Source: Cladocopium goreaui
Lineage: Eukaryota; Sar; Dinophyceae; Suessiales; Symbiodiniaceae
DNA: 64,000 bases
NCBI GenBank assembly: GCA_947184155.2
Contig: CAMXCT020001700.1
Location: 62,001-126,000, forward strand
Reading direction: 5' to 3'
How positions within the stretch are numbered: the stretch's first letter is position 1; every line of letters starts with the position of its first letter. The notes under the pieces are model-generated. The model worked only from the letters and a program-made list of their open reading frames with translations, ran no database searches and was not told the DNA's origin. Made by a program: the position numbers and the translations under genes. Positions 1-11,700 of this stretch are shown here, in pieces.

Positions 1-32
1 AATCTAATATAATAAATCTAATATAATACATC

Positions 33-110
33 TAATCTATCTATCTCTCTATCTCTCTATCTCTCTATCTCTCTATCTCTCCATCTCTCTGTCTCGATCT
101 GAATGTGTAT
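33..110. repeat. TCTA/TCTC microsatellite
   Basis: Simple pyrimidine-rich tetranucleotide/dinucleotide repeat at the left edge of the window. Short open frames across it are low-complexity. Confidence 0.9.
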
Positions 111-1177
111 GTGCAGTCACATCCATGCAGCTGAGCAGCATGCATCTCACTATGCCTTCCAAATGGCCAGCCTTCGCCATGAGCCTCGAGCCAGCACCTC
201 GCCGATGCACCTGCTGCGTAACGATGAGTGAACGATCTTCTACAATGCCACAAGAATGTAAGTTGTTCATCCATGAATCTATGAGAGGTATCTGCCCCAA
301 ATGCGATATGTCTGATGAGTATTCATATTTCAACACAAGCTCACACACTCTAATTCGTTGCAGCTCTGGAGAACACATGGAGGAATGCTAAGTGGTGAAT
401 GCGCCGCCTCATCGAGCGGACATCCGCAATTGATGTCCACGAAATCACAGTCAACATTCTCATCAATAAATTGTGCCGCCTGAGATTGGATTTGAGGCAC
501 CTCCCTGTTCCAAAAAAACTGGTCCATGTACAAAAATAGGCAGCTGCTCATGATTGGGCGGTTCTCAAACTGTTGGACACAGCAAGGTTTGCAAGGTTTC
601 TAAATGCCATGCCGCTTCATTGGATAAGAGATCGGAGAAAAAGGCGGGTCCCTTGCAAGTCCAGGAACTGTCCCAGCTAAAGCCCAAGCCAAGATCAAGT
701 CATCCATAAGTGAATTTTGAGATGCACAGGGTGCCCATGTCAGCCAAAGCGCTTTGGACATCATGGCCACATCGCCACCTGCGATTTGGACCCCAAAGAT
801 CTTTTCGGACTCGTGCCGTCGCAGGAGCGCCAGTTCACTCTGATAACCTCGGATGGGCCAAGTGGCCAAAGTGAGACACATCGAAAGTTGCTGAGTCCCT
901 GGCCATCAACAATTGACATGGATAAGGCCATTTCACCAACAGTCACCTGCAGGCACGATTCGAACGAAATCTTCCCACCCAGCTGTGACTCAGCCGGACT
1001 TAAAAAATATGCTCCTAGAAATGAAACCTCGGTGTTTTATCGTTTGTCCAAAACAGGTGATTTTACACCGACACGAAGCTATCTGTTTTTGAATCTACCA
1101 TCAAATCAAAATCCATTGGATCATGGCCAAGGGGGTTCTCATCATCATAGATTTGATTTGTACATTATGTGTGTTTT
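111..1177. other. Stretch without a supportable gene
   Basis: Open frames on both strands here are short or run on into the neighbouring microsatellite. I see no domain, motif or splice pattern that supports a gene. Confidence 0.6.
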
Positions 1178-1197
1178 TCGACATATATATATATATG

Positions 1198-1228
<31 letters not shown>

Positions 1229-1262
1229 GTATATATATATATGTATATATATATATGTATAT
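1178..1262. repeat. (TA)n / GTATATAT microsatellite
   Basis: Alternating TA with periodic GT interruptions. It inflates long Tyr/Ile-rich open frames that should not be called genes. Confidence 0.95.
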
Positions 1263-1424
1263 GGCTCAGCGTCGGCCAGCCCCCCCACCAATGGGGATGG
1301 CTTATGGTTCCCCCCCACTGTGGCCTGTGGTGGTGTGGTGTTTGGGATGTTAGTGATGGATGTCCAGTCTTGCTTCTTATGGTTCCCCCCTCCCCCCCTG
1401 TGGCCTGTGGTGGTGGGGTGTTTG

Positions 1425-1427
1425 GTA

Positions 1428-1459
<32 letters not shown>

Positions 1460-1611
1460 AGTATGTATGTATGTATGTATGTATGTATGTATGTATGTAT
1501 GTATGTATCTATGTATGTATGTATGTATGTACGTCTGTATGTCTGTCTGTCTGTCTGTCTGTCTGTATGTATGTATGCATGTATATAGGTAGGTAGGTAG
1601 GTAGGTAGGTA
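1425..1611. repeat. Compound tetranucleotide array (TGTC, TGTA, GTAG)
   Basis: Successive blocks of TGTC, TGTA, TGTC and finally GTAG units. The same unit types recur in the much larger array at 7.58-8.75 kb. Confidence 0.95.
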
Positions 1612-2509
1612 CACATTTCTTTGGTTGCAACCCCAGTGTGGCTGAATATTTTTCCATGGGACACACCCCCTGAACTTTGAAAATACCAAAGTTGGGCCCG
1701 AATGAATTTCCTAGAGGGAAAATATCTTCGGGCACATGGTCAGGAAAAAAATCTTGCCAGCACGAACCCGGTTCCTTTTACGTACGATGCCTACCTCAGT
1801 CTCGGGGTCTTCCTACCTCGTTTTACAATTTAACTATATCCGTCCACCCACCCATCCATCCGTCCGCGCGGGTTTGCGGCGGCACAGTCATCTGCACCGT
1901 GTCCTCCTCCTGCCGGATTGGTTGGTAATGTCAGCATATGTCAGCATTGAACTGTCACTGCAGAGATCAGGGCTCCTGTGGCGGAGGAGGAGCCACAGGC
2001 GCAGATGACGAGGATGCCGACGAAGGAGGTGGTGGCAGTTTCTCCTCCAACAGATTTAAGAGCGAGGAAGTGACATGACCCGACAAAGGCTAGGAGTATA
2101 CTAGGAGTAGGAGTTGAAGTGCGCCTGCCTTCCCGCTAACCACGCGTTCCGCGAAGAGACACTGGCTAAAGAAGCTCTTGTCCTGCGCTATATGCAATGG
2201 CAAAGTGGGCGGGTGATCGGTTCTAAAAAGGTTTCTACCATTTTCCACACAATTTTGATTACACGCGTCCTTCACGCATGGGTGGTTAAGAGCTGCTTTG
2301 CGGAGCTCTCAATCCGCTTGTTGCTTGGCCTTCGCCTCCAAATCCATTCAGATCCATGGGAATTTCAGGATCCTAAAATGGAGGTACTGTGTCATATAAG
2401 GCCACATTTTGTGGGTTCCTTCTGCCTGCCTTGGCCTTTTTCTCGGCTACTCTGACATTGCCCGACCTCCAACCAGGACAACGCGTTATATAGTGTCTGT
2501 GGCCACTGT
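1612..2509. other. Non-repetitive stretch without a gene
   Basis: Small open frames only, with no recognisable protein and no consistent coding frame. Confidence 0.55.
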
Positions 2510-2511
2510 TG

Positions 2512-2720
2512 GAAGTTGCGATGTCGAAAAAGTGCACGCCGTTGTGGCGCGAAGCACATTTCCAAGTCAAAATGTACAAAGCACACCATGGTCGGACCTC
2601 TTTTAGAAGTTGAGATGTCGAAAAAGTGCACGCCGTTGTGGCGCGAAGATACGCGAAGCACATTTCGCAGTCAAAATGTTAAAAACACCAGGGGTTCGGA
2701 CCACTTTTTGACGTTCAGAT
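2512..2720. repeat. Two tandem copies of a dispersed ~110-bp repeat
   Basis: Each copy contains the block GATGTCGAAAAAGTGCACGC followed by CCGTTGTGGCGCGAAG and then GTCAAAATGT. Copies start near 2520 and 2622. A third diverged copy lies at about 5640-5735 with its blocks in rotated order, so this is an interspersed family rather than a gene. Confidence 0.75.
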
Positions 2721-3039
2721 GTCGTTTTGCGTGGCAGGCGCAAGGGATTGCGCACCTTCTCAAAAGTGAGCAAAACGTGATGGTTTTGTGATGGCAGGCG
2801 TGGGACTTTTGAAGCAAGCCTTTGGATACCCGCAGCTTCCGGACCCCCTAAGCCTTAGCGCCCGGCCGCAAACTCGCGAACTGACCTGCCAACCACCGTC
2901 AGAATCTAAGATTTGAGCGTTATCTTCTCTCTTGGGCTTTCCTCTTCTCTCTGACTCTTCCCATCTCTGCTTGTCATCTGTCCATATTGTCGGAAGTTTG
3001 ACTTCAAAACTTCTGTCGACTACAGCACATACATTACCT
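2721..3039. other. Spacer without a gene
   Basis: No supportable open frame. The sequence leads into the ATC-rich microsatellite that follows. Confidence 0.5.
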
Positions 3040-3190
3040 ACATCATCAACATCATCATCATCATCAACATCACTACATCCTCTACATCACCCACATCACC
3101 TACATATTCTGCACCATCTTCACTACATCATCATTATCATCATCATCGCCACCACGGTCGTCATCATCATCATCATCATCAATCTCACCT
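3040..3190. repeat. CAT/ATC trinucleotide-rich tract
   Basis: Imperfect CATCAT/CTACAT repeats. A similar ATC/GAT tract occurs in intron 2 of the actin gene. Confidence 0.85.
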
Positions 3191-3364
3191 GCACCATCTA
3201 CATTGCCGACACAATCTTTTTCCATCTGTGTGCACCTGCGTCTTGCCTGCTCTGTTACCGGCTCGCGCCATCCCTTCTCCTACTCTGCTACCCGCACGGC
3301 TATCCCTCCACCAAGTCTTGCACCAGGTCACTTCAGTGGATTCCTTGTTTCAATTGCAACGGGC

Positions 3365-3945
3365 CGCCTGCCACGCAAAAGCGGCGGAGACCAAGGGACA
3401 CCAGAGGGACGCCAGAGGGACGCCAGGGCGTACATCCGACCCCTTAGCAATGGACATTGTCCCACGCCTGCCACGCAAAAGCGGCAGAGACCAAGGGACA
3501 CCAGAGGGACGCCAGAGGGACGCCAGGGCGTACATCCGACCCCTTGGCAATGGACATTGCCCCACGCCTGCCACGCAAAAGCGGCGGAGACCAAGGGACA
3601 CCAGAGGGACGCCAGAGGGACGCCAGGGCGTGACCCCTTGGCAATGGACATTGCCCCACGCCTGCCACGCAAAAGCGGCGGAGACCAAGGGACAGCAGAG
3701 GGACGCCAGAGGGACGCCAGGGCGTACATCCGACCCCTTAGCAATGGACATTGTCCCACGCCTGCCACGCAAAAGCGGCGGAGACCAAGGGACACCAGAG
3801 GGACGCCAGAGGGACGCCAGGGCGTACATCCGACCCCTTGGCAATGGACATTGCCCCACGCCTGCCACGCAAAAGCGGCGGAGACCAAGCGACACCAGAG
3901 GGACGCCAGAGGGACGCCAGGGCGCAAGCCTGGGGCAGAAGTGTC
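3365..3945. repeat. Six-copy 100-bp GC-rich tandem repeat
   Basis: The anchor CCACGCAAAAGCGG recurs at 3371, 3471, 3571, 3665, 3765 and 3865, giving a period of 100 bp with one 94-bp unit. Units also share a doubled GAGGGACGCCA and a GGACATTG[T/C]CCCACG segment. Because 100 is not a multiple of 3, each unit shifts frame, and several frames on both strands stay open across the array (up to 373 codons). Those frames are probably by-products of the repeat, not genes. Confidence 0.95.
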
Positions 3946-4900
3946 CGATGTGTTTCAACCTCTATGTTTGAGACAGAATCTACCCAAAGGATGCCACGCA
4001 ACCCCCAGGCACGAATGGAAAAACACAACTGTTCGACGCCTTATTCATCTGACGCCTCTTCCTCTTCTGAGATCTGTTCGATTATTATCGTCAGTCCCCA
4101 TGCCCTTCATTGTCTGTTCGGAAACAAGTGCCGCACTAGGTCATGCCAGACTTTGGTACCGCTGCGAAGGAAATACAAGATCCAGACAGAAACGTGAGGA
4201 GCGAAGCAGACGTCAAGTGGTACGAACCCGCTACCTACGCGAACACAACAACGCAGTGTTAATGCAGAAAACAGCGCCAATGAAAGCGTGTAGCAAGGGC
4301 TGCCAAGTAATGCACATCAACTGACATCCCGGCATCTTTCTGATCCGAAAAAAACATCAAACAGATTGTCTTCTTCTGATGGAAAACAGCCAAGAAATTC
4401 GGACTTTGCAACTTTTTAGCAGCGTCGTAGCATCCATGAAGCAAGCTGCATCCCTGCCAAATCAACATCAGCAGACGGCCGGGAGATGTACCAAGGAAGC
4501 AAATGTTAAAAACCATCCGGAAATATCCTATTTAAACTTAACACAAAATATATAGTGCTTGCGCACCAAATCAAACTATACCGGATTATGGCAATTAGCT
4601 CCTGAGTCTGCTGTCTAATTGCTCGGCCTCCTGATGGCTCGCTGTCTCTGAATCTTCCAAGATCCGCAAGCGTTCGATCAGCTCCTTTGGTGGGGCAACA
4701 GGTGGGTCCCGTCAACGAAACATGATACCAGTAGTACCGCACAAGGCGGCGGCGGAAGTTTCAAAAATAGGAAACCTATAGGAGAGATTGGTTGTTGTGA
4801 GTCAGAGATGGCAGAGCGAAGCCACTGCTGGACTGAAAGGCGATTGATCTCTCTCACCCTTGTCTACCTGTCTATCTATCTATGTCTATCTGTCTGCTCT

Positions 4901-5012
4901 TCAACATGATGTGTCAACAACTTGGTTTGGGACAGCCGGACGGGAGGTCATCTTCGTGTCCAAACCTCATATGAAGGATCAAAGGAGATGCAGTGCACCT
5001 CTAAAAACTATT
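4901..5012 (+). repeat. Left arm of a long inverted repeat
   Basis: This arm is the reverse complement of 6237-6372. The core 4908-4974 versus 6300-6365 is essentially perfect. The right arm carries an extra ~22 bp between 6278 and 6299. The arms enclose about 1.2 kb. Confidence 0.85.
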
Positions 5013-5636
5013 CAGTTTCTCCGAGCGGAATTTGTTGGAGACTTGCAAAGAGATAAACAGGACCTTGGCCACTGGAACTTTATCCAAGGAGATGTTTGCC
5101 CCCATGGTCCCAAAATTGATTCTGGATATGTTTCATGTGTACCGTGTACGCCTGGAGGTTGTGCTCTTTTTTGGGAACGAACGTTTATTCCGAAAAAAGC
5201 TTGGCCCCAAGAAATTAATCCGGGATAAATTTGAGTTCCTTCGGCGGCTCCTGATGCAGGAGCTGAAGCAGCTTGTTGCGGGTCGGGTGGAGCCTCACCA
5301 GAAGAAGAGCCCGTGGTGGGGGCATCAAAACTTCATGGTGAGGCTCCACCCGAAGGGGTCTTGGATGCTTGCGAAGTTTTTTTTAAAGAAAGAGAGCTGT
5401 GCGCTTCCGAAAGGAAGCAAGCACTGGGGTCCAGTCACTTGGATGGACCCTAAGGTGGGCAAGCCCGGCATTGGTTTCTATAAAATAGAAACCATTGCAT
5501 GCCCGGCTTGCTGAACGGAGTGCGAAAATCCGAGGCACTAACTACGATATCTATGAATCCACTTCTGTCATATTATTTTGACATACAAGAGCTGACGTCA
5601 CCTTTGCGTGACAGGCGCAGTACTTTAGACAAGTGG
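5013..5636 (+). other. Interior of the inverted-repeat unit; unrecognised 160-codon frame
   Basis: A plus-strand frame at 5032-5514 (160 aa, Lys/Trp-rich) begins near the left inverted arm. I do not recognise it and see no domain. It could be a remnant of a small transposon gene or chance coding. Confidence 0.25.
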
Positions 5637-5639
5637 AAT

Positions 5640-5735
5640 GGAAAAAACGCAAAAGTCAAAATGTACAAAACACCTGAGCTTCGGAGCGCTTTTTGAAGTT
5701 GCGATGTCGAAAAAAATGCACGCCGTTGCGGCCCG
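5640..5735. repeat. Dispersed copy of the 2.5-kb repeat family
   Basis: Shares GTCAAAATGTACAAAACACC, then GAAGTTGCGATGTCGAAAAA, then a TGCACGCCGTTG block with 2512-2720. It ends exactly where the 94-bp direct repeat begins. Confidence 0.7.
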
Positions 5736-5824
5736 AACCCAAAATCCGAAAATAAGAGGCCCCAAAAAAAAGGCCAAAAAACGGCCAAAATTGCTTATAA
5801 ATCGGGGGGCCCCATACTTAAAGG
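5731..5824. repeat. 94-bp direct repeat, left copy
   Basis: Matches 7494-7587 with about two mismatches. The pair brackets a 1.67-kb field of GGGGCCCC modules. The right copy abuts the tetranucleotide array. Confidence 0.9.
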
Positions 5825-5912
5825 ATTAGGGCGCACACGCCCTATAGAGAGAAACAGTCTTCAAGTTCTGTCATTCGTAAAGTTTGACCAGGACGACAAC
5901 CTGTGTTGTCGA

Positions 5913-5934
5913 ACCCTAAACCCTAAACCCTAAA
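5913..5934 (-). repeat. Interstitial telomere-like repeat
   Basis: Three consecutive CCCTAAA units (TTTAGGG on the minus strand), the telomere unit reported for plants and dinoflagellates. It is internal to the repeat field, not a chromosome end. Confidence 0.85.
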
Positions 5935-5989
5935 TTCTTGGGTCAAATTCTGACCAGAAACCTTTTTGGAGCTCTCCGGGCCACTATTA

Positions 5990-6960
5990 AAAGTAAAAAA
6001 ATTCTTCCAGAAATGCATGGAAACGGCAATTTTGGGCCAAATCCTGTCCAGGAACCCTTTTGAAGCTCGGTTTTAGCATTTTGACAGCCCTCCAGGTCCC
6101 TATTAAAAGTTCCTTTGGAAGTCACTGGAAACGGCCATTTTGGGTCAAATCCTGGGCAGGACCTTTTTTGGAGCTCGATTTTGGCATTTTGACAGCTTTC
6201 CACATGGCAATTTTAGTCTATGTTGGGGGTCTGGACTGAGTATTTCTTAGAGGTTCATTGCATCTCCTTTGATCCTTCATGTTGGGCCCCGGCTGTGGCC
6301 ATATGAGGTTTGGACACGAAGATGACCTCCCGTCCGGCTGTCCCAAACCAAGTTGTTGACACATCATTTTGAAAGGCTTTCTTGGACCCTCCTCCCAAAT
6401 TACTGTTTAAAGGCAAGTTTAGTCTATGTTGGGGGTCTGGACTGAGTATTTCTTAGAGGGGACCAAATTCTGGCCGGGAGCCCTTTCGACGCTCGATTTT
6501 GGCATTTTGACATCCCTCCGGGCCCCCATTAAAATTTCCTTTTGGGATCAATGGGAAACGGCCATTTTGGGCCAATTCCTGGCCAGGAGCCCTTTTGGAG
6601 CTCGATTTTGGCACTTTGGCAGCCGTCCGGGCCCCCATTAAAATTTCCTTTTGGGATCAATGGGAAACGGCCATTTTGGGCCAAATCCTGGCCAGGAACC
6701 CTTTTGGAGCTTGATGTTGCAATTTTGACAGCCATCCACATCACTATTTAAAGAGGGGCCCCATTCTGGAAAGGGGCCAAGAGCCCTTTTGGAGCTCGAT
6801 TTTGGCATTTTGACAGCCCTCCGGGCCCCCATTAAAATTTCCTTTTGGGATCAATGGGAAACGGCCATTTTGGACCAAATCCTGGCCAGGACCTCTTTTG
6901 GAGCTGGATGTTAGCATTTTGACACCTTTCCACGTCGCTATTTAGAAAGGGGCCCCAAGT
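5990..6960. repeat. ~109-bp repeat family (CGGCCATTTTGGGCC units)
   Basis: Units contain GGAAACGGCCATTTTGGG, a CCTGGCCAGGA palindrome, TTTTGGAGCTCGATTTTGGC and CCCCCATTAAAATTTCC. Phase points at 6556 and 6665 give a 109-bp period. Further copies lie near 6020, 6128 and 6859. Open frames on both strands are repeat artefacts. Confidence 0.85.
6237..6372 (-). repeat. Right arm of the long inverted repeat
   Basis: Reverse complement of 4901-5012 with a 22-bp insertion. Its inner part (TAGTCTATGTTGGGGGTCTG...) is repeated directly again at about 6418-6460. Confidence 0.85.
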
Positions 6961-6979
6961 CTGGAAAGGCAAGACTCTT

Positions 6980-7365
6980 CAAGAATGTATGTAAAAAAAG
7001 GGAGGCCCCATGAATCGAGGTTTAGGGCACGGGCGCCCTACTGAACCAAAACAAACATCCTCAAAACAAAGGACCAAAAAGGGGTGCCCCAACATAAAAA
7101 GACATAAATCACAAAAACTGCTTTTAGGAAAGGGGGGCCCCATAGTTTAAGGTTTAGGGCGCGCACGCCCTACAGAATACAGAACCAACACACTCCAAAA
7201 CAAAGGAACAAAAGGAGGCCCCGATATAGAAATAGAAAGGCGAAATTCTTCAAACATACCTTTTAAGAAAGGGGCCCCAAGATAGAAAGGCCAAATTCTT
7301 CAAACACACCTTTTAGGAAAGGGGCCCCCGAAGTTTAAGGCTTAGGGCGCGCACGCCCTACCCAC
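6980..7365. repeat. GGGGCCCC plus hairpin modules
   Basis: Modules of GGGGCCCC, ~10 bp, TTTAGG, and then a short hairpin (AGGGCG, 4-nt loop, CGCCCT). Versions occur near 5801-5850, 7009-7042, 7134-7172 and 7320-7362. Stem sequences are kept while loops vary (CACA, CGCA). Confidence 0.8.
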
Positions 7366-7493
7366 TGAACCAAAACTGAACCAAAACTGAACCAAAACCC
7401 ACTGAACCAAAACAAAGGGGTACAACGAAAGGGGGCCCCAAACCAAAGCACATTCTCAAAACAAAGAGGTAAAAAAGGGGGGCCCAACAGGGG

Positions 7494-7587
7494 GCCCGAA
7501 CCCAAAATCCGAAAATAAGGGGCCCCAAAAAAAATGCCAAAAAACGGCCAAAATTGCTTATAAATCGGGGGGCCCCATACTTAAAGG
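7494..7587. repeat. 94-bp direct repeat, right copy
   Basis: Partner of 5731-5824. It runs directly into the TAGG/TATC microsatellite at its 3' end. Confidence 0.9.
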
Positions 7588-8573
7588 TAGGTAGGTAGGT
7601 AGGTATCTAGGTATCTAGGTATCTAGGTATCTAGGTATCTAGGTATCTAGGTATCTAGGTATCTAGGTATCTAGGTATCTAGGTATCTAGGTATCTAGGT
7701 ATCTAGGTATCTAGGTATCTAGGTATCTAGGTATCTAGGTATCTAGGTATCTAGGTATCTATGTATCTATGTATCTATGTATCTATGTATCTATGTATCT
7801 ATGTATCTGTGTATCTATGTATCTATGTATCTATGTATCTATGTATCTATGTATCTATGTATCTATGTATCTATGTATCTATGTGTGTATGTCTGTCTGT
7901 CTGTCTGTATGTATGTAGGTAGTTATGTACGTACGCACGTACGTATGTATGTATGTAGGTACGTATGTATGTATGTATGCATGTGTGTATGTCTGTGTGT
8001 CTGTATGTCTGTATGTCTGTATGTCTATATGTCTGTATGTCTGTCTGTCTGTCTATTTGTCAGTCAGTCAGTCAGTCCGTCAGTCAGTCTGTCTGTCTCT
8101 ATGTATGTATGTATGTATGTATGTCTGTCTGTCTGTATGTATGTCTGTCTGTCTGTCCGTCTGTCCGTCTGTCCGTCCGTCCGTCCGTCCGTCTGTCCGT
8201 CTGTCCGTCTGTCCGTCTGTCCGTCTGTCCGTCTGTCAGTGTGTCAGTGTGTCAGTGTGTCAGTGTGTCAGTGTGTCAGTGTGTCAGTGTGTCAGTGTGT
8301 CTGTGTGTCTGTGTGTCAGTGTGTCAGTGTGTCAGTGTGTCTGTGTGTCTGTGTGTCTGTGTGTCTGTGTGTCTGTGTGTCTGTGTGTCTGTGTGTCTGT
8401 GTATGTGTGTATGTGTGTATGTGTGTATGTATGTATGTATGTATGTACGTACGTACGTACGTATGTATGTATGTATGTAATGTAATGTAATGTAATGTAA
8501 TCTAATGTAATGTAATCTAATGTAATCTAATGTAATCTAATGTAATCTAATGTATGTATATATATGATATATG

Positions 8574-8607
<34 letters not shown>

Positions 8608-8755
8608 TGTAGGTAGGTAGGTAGGTAGGTAGGTAGGTATGTAGGTATGTATGTATGTATGTGTGTAGGTAGGTAGGTATGTGTCTGTCTGTCTGTCTGT
8701 ATGTATGTATGTATGTATGCAGGTAGGTAGGTAGGTATGTATGTATGTATGGCCG
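7583..8755. repeat. Giant compound tetranucleotide array
   Basis: About 1.17 kb of ordered blocks: TAGG, TATCTAGG, TATCTATG, TGTC/TGTA, TCAG, TCCG, GTGTCAG, GTGTCTG, GTAC, then pentanucleotide TAATG/TAATC, then GTAT and GTAG. Open frames of about 240 codons in all plus frames encode only Tyr/Val/Cys/Ser strings and are artefacts. Confidence 0.97.
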
Positions 8756-11700
8756 GTAGTCAGAAATGCTGCAAAGACCTAGCAAATACGAGGCTTGACT
8801 TCAGAAATAGCTTGCAAATAGAAGGGAAGGGGATGCTACCTGGGGACCCATCCCATTGGGGGGTTGGAACATTGGACACGGGACCATATATATATACATA
8901 TATATATATTATACACTGTTTTTTTTGTTGTGTGTGTAGTTCCAAGCAGGTCTGGTAGTATGAAGTCAGATAACTACACCAAAGATCAATATATTCGAAT
9001 CAGTGCTGATCAGACCCCCATCACCCTTGGTGCACGACAACCAAGTCCCAGGTCCGTCCATTGCGCCAAGACACTTCGCAGCCCAAATCCACACAGAGCC
9101 GTCGGAAAGGCAGGTTGCCCACCGTGGTCAACGGAGCCAAGATCCTGGCGGACGTTGGGGAAACATTGGGGATGCCTCCAAGAGAAAATATCATTTCAAT
9201 GGGGAAATGATCAGGTTTTACACAGTTTGGGATTTTTGAGGTGTCCCATCTTTTGGAGCAACAAAAATGGGACATCGCCAGCAAAATTTTCTGATATCTA
9301 GCCCACCAACACCAACTAGGATAATTATGAACTTGAAATAAAACTGCAACCAACATAAATATAACATATCTGCAACATTACATGGTTTGCATCCCCACAA
9401 GAGACACCAGTATGAGCTTTGCCAAATGATGGTAACAAAAACATCCCACAGACTGGTTGATTTTCTGGCTCTGAATCTTCTCCAATGGCAGGACCCTACC
9501 TCTTGTTGGTGAGATCAATGCGACGTCGCTCTTTCTCGACCAGTGGGCCAAGGAATCTGGCGGCATCCGTAGGCCTAAGAGCTTAAAGGTAGGCTCTAGG
9601 CTTGTCTCAAATTCGGGCCCAAAAAACAAGGCATTCCTGCTTTCTTGCTTCCTTATTTTCTTGGCAACTGAGCAGCTCAGGAGAATCTTGCAGAGTTTTT
9701 CAAGTGTGTAACATAGATCCCTGAAATCAGTAGGAAACCAATGATATCTCCAGCTGATCTCTAAGCATGCTAAATGAGCCGAATGAGTGAGTTGGACCTG
9801 AGGCACCAGCGCAGAGTAGCGCTCGTCATCCGGCTCCGCATCTTTGGGCCGCTGAGAATACCAACAATTCCAAGCCTGTTATGGCCGCTGAGGGATCTCC
9901 ACCCCAGACCTTAGGTCACCCCTGATACCAACAATACAGAGGATTGAACCAATCAAAAGCCATAATGGCTATGTCACCTACAAAAACATAGGTATTGTTT
10001 GGTATTGGTAAAATTCTTCGGCCCCAAAAAATGGATAGTTTGATTCCAAACTTGAGAATTCTTTGGCTCTTCATTTGTACCCCAATTTTCAACCATACCT
10101 TTGTGGGATCAGACCAGATTTCTTCAATTTCCTGCATATAAATTCTGATATCTTCCAATAAAATTTGCGTAAATCTCATTGAATCCCACTCGCGAATTTT
10201 GCTGGGTTAATCCCTATTGAATGTTTTGTTCTACCTATGTTTCCTCGCTTGTCACCTTGGCCAGCTCCTCAGCACGCGAGAAATCGTAGCTCTTCTTCCG
10301 CAGGGAGATACGTAGCTCCTGGGAAAATCTCTGAGCTCGGGATCTCCAGAATTGACATGAAAAATGGAGGGGGTTTTGGGAAAAATATGGGATCATCGGA
10401 TCATCTATAAATGGCGGTCAAAACCCTATCCCCCTGTAGTTCACATCAAAATAGCTGGGTTAAAATGGATGTGAATAACCCCCTAAAAATGGTATTAATA
10501 GGTATTGATCCATACCCAAATGGATGCATTTGATGATGGAATAGCCTCTGGTATTCCATCAAAACGCTGTGCGAACTGGAAAATCACCATGTTTCATCGG
10601 GAATTCATCATGTTCATCATCCATAAATGGGTCATTTTCCATAGCTATGTTAAATAGCCAGAGGCTAATATAGCGTGGGAAACCCAATACTGTAAACCTA
10701 CCATTTGCAGACAGTGTACACAAACCGTTTATGGTGATTTTTGGGATGGCTTATTATTGGATTTACCACATTAGAGCTTTGAATAATTGATTTTCACAGT
10801 TCGTGATAAATATATATATACTTGGATTATCGATATCCATGATTTGGAGTTACGCATATCCATAATCTGGATTAGATTAGATAGGTAGATAGACTGCTAG
10901 ATCAAGATTATATATGCCAATTATATCCTAATCATATCTTAATCTCTGGGTTGGATCCCAATTTCAATTGAATTAAATATGTTGATTGGGTGATTCTGTC
11001 TCAACCCAATGGATATTTATCAACCCGATTGGTTTGTTCATGGTTTTTTTAATTGGATGGATTTATAAATATCCAAAACTGGCTGATGTAATTGGATATA
11101 ATCGATTTTGATATTTTGCAACTTTGGGCCAGGATACAATTGGATGATACTTGGACGACTTGGATTGATATAATTCCGATAAACGAACAGCTTGACCCTG
11201 CCAAATTTTTGTCGAGGGTTGGAAGATTCGTTTGCAACCCAAGACCTGGCTATGTGAAGGGATGAAAATTCGCTGGCTGATGATATCAAGGGGTTGATAA
11301 ACATGGCTTTCACTATATGGATGATTTTTAAAATCGTCAAATGGATTGATCCATTGGCGGCCTGATCAAATCATCATCTCCAAGCCCCAAGCGAAACCGG
11401 TGCTTTTTGATGGGAAGCAAATGGAACCTATTTAAGTGTGAATCTTGATCAAAATCGGGTATTTAGCCAATAAATCTGTGCAGGTTTTAGAGATATCTAA
11501 AACGTAGTTGTTTTGTTTCAGAATGTCTGCAATCAACAGGCGACCACTGACAGAAAATGAGTCAAACAAGCAACAAAGATGGGTCAAAGAACCAAAACTA
11601 GTTCAGATATACCCGTCATTAGAAGTGGGAATGATGCCAACCAAGGCCAACCTTCAAACATGAAGACTGTACCTGGAAGCATGTACCCTGCTAAAGATTT

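Noticed and set aside
3365..3945. CRISPR-like array
   Set aside because: Units are contiguous 100-bp tandem repeats without unique spacers, in a eukaryotic context.
3203..4324. 373-codon plus-strand frame
   Set aside because: Mostly the 100-bp tandem repeat; no start context or domain, and equal openness on the other strand.
7777..8490. Long Tyr/Cys/Val/Ser open frames (up to 237 codons)
   Set aside because: Generated by tetranucleotide repeats in all frames.
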